From: Candidatus Acetothermia bacterium
GTDB taxonomy: Bacteria; Bipolaricaulota; Bipolaricaulia; UBA7950
Assembly (NCBI GenBank): GCA_003535305.1
Contig: DOHL01000014.1
Coordinates: forward strand, 8,112-13,629
Reading direction: 5' to 3'
DNA: 5,518 nt
A program made the position numbers and the translations under genes. The notes beneath the pieces were generated by a model that saw only the letters and a program-made list of their open reading frames with translations, searched no databases and was not told the origin of the DNA. Below are positions 5,515 to 5,518 of this stretch, piece by piece. Numbering within the stretch: position 1 is the stretch's first letter; each line of letters begins with the position of its first letter.

Positions 5515-5518
5515 AGAA

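Noticed and set aside
1..5518. CRISPR array, insertion sequence, prophage or toxin-antitoxin genes.
   Set aside because: No spaced direct repeats of suitable length, no transposase, integrase or phage-like frame, and all substantial frames are housekeeping genes.

Overview
This is a stretch of ordinary bacterial housekeeping genes with unusual intergenic DNA at both edges. The organism cannot be named from the window. Clear AGGAG-type ribosome binding sites, a zinc-ribbon (four-cysteine) L28, a YabR-like S1 protein and moderate GC content fit a Gram-positive-like (Bacillota/Clostridia-like) or uncultivated anaerobic lineage. The tRNA has no encoded CCA, and the gene order matches no classical model genome I recognise. 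This placement is inference only.

Left part (1-1002), plus strand: an AT-rich, gene-free stretch begins with 7-base tandem repeats, including four GGG runs separated by TTTT. Next come rpmB (ribosomal protein L28) and, 53 bases later, a small S1-domain RNA-binding protein. The pair looks like one transcription unit, closed by a strong intrinsic terminator at 968-1002.

Middle part (1034-4027), minus strand: pheT (phenylalanyl-tRNA synthetase beta chain) is followed after 9 bases by tsaE (the ATPase of the t6A tRNA-modification system). This unit converges on the rpmB unit. It appears to be driven by a promoter near 4021-4050 and to carry a leader of about 165 nt with several inverted repeats. 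pheS, normally directly upstream of pheT, is not there.

Right part (4121-5345): a single tRNA-Leu(CAG) gene on the plus strand has its own promoter (TTGACA-17-TAAACT) and terminator. It converges on a minus-strand mraY, which makes lipid I in peptidoglycan synthesis. mraY stands alone, outside the usual division and cell-wall gene cluster. Beyond it, the last ~170 bases hold an inverted repeat and a 10-base tandem repeat, and no gene.

Taken together, the genes serve translation (L28, S1 protein, PheT, tRNA-Leu, TsaE) and cell-wall synthesis (MraY). I found no sign of a new defence, mobile or biosynthetic system. The items most worth a second look are the pheT leader, the unlinked pheT and mraY, the heptamer/G-quadruplex repeat tract, and an extra loop in MraY.
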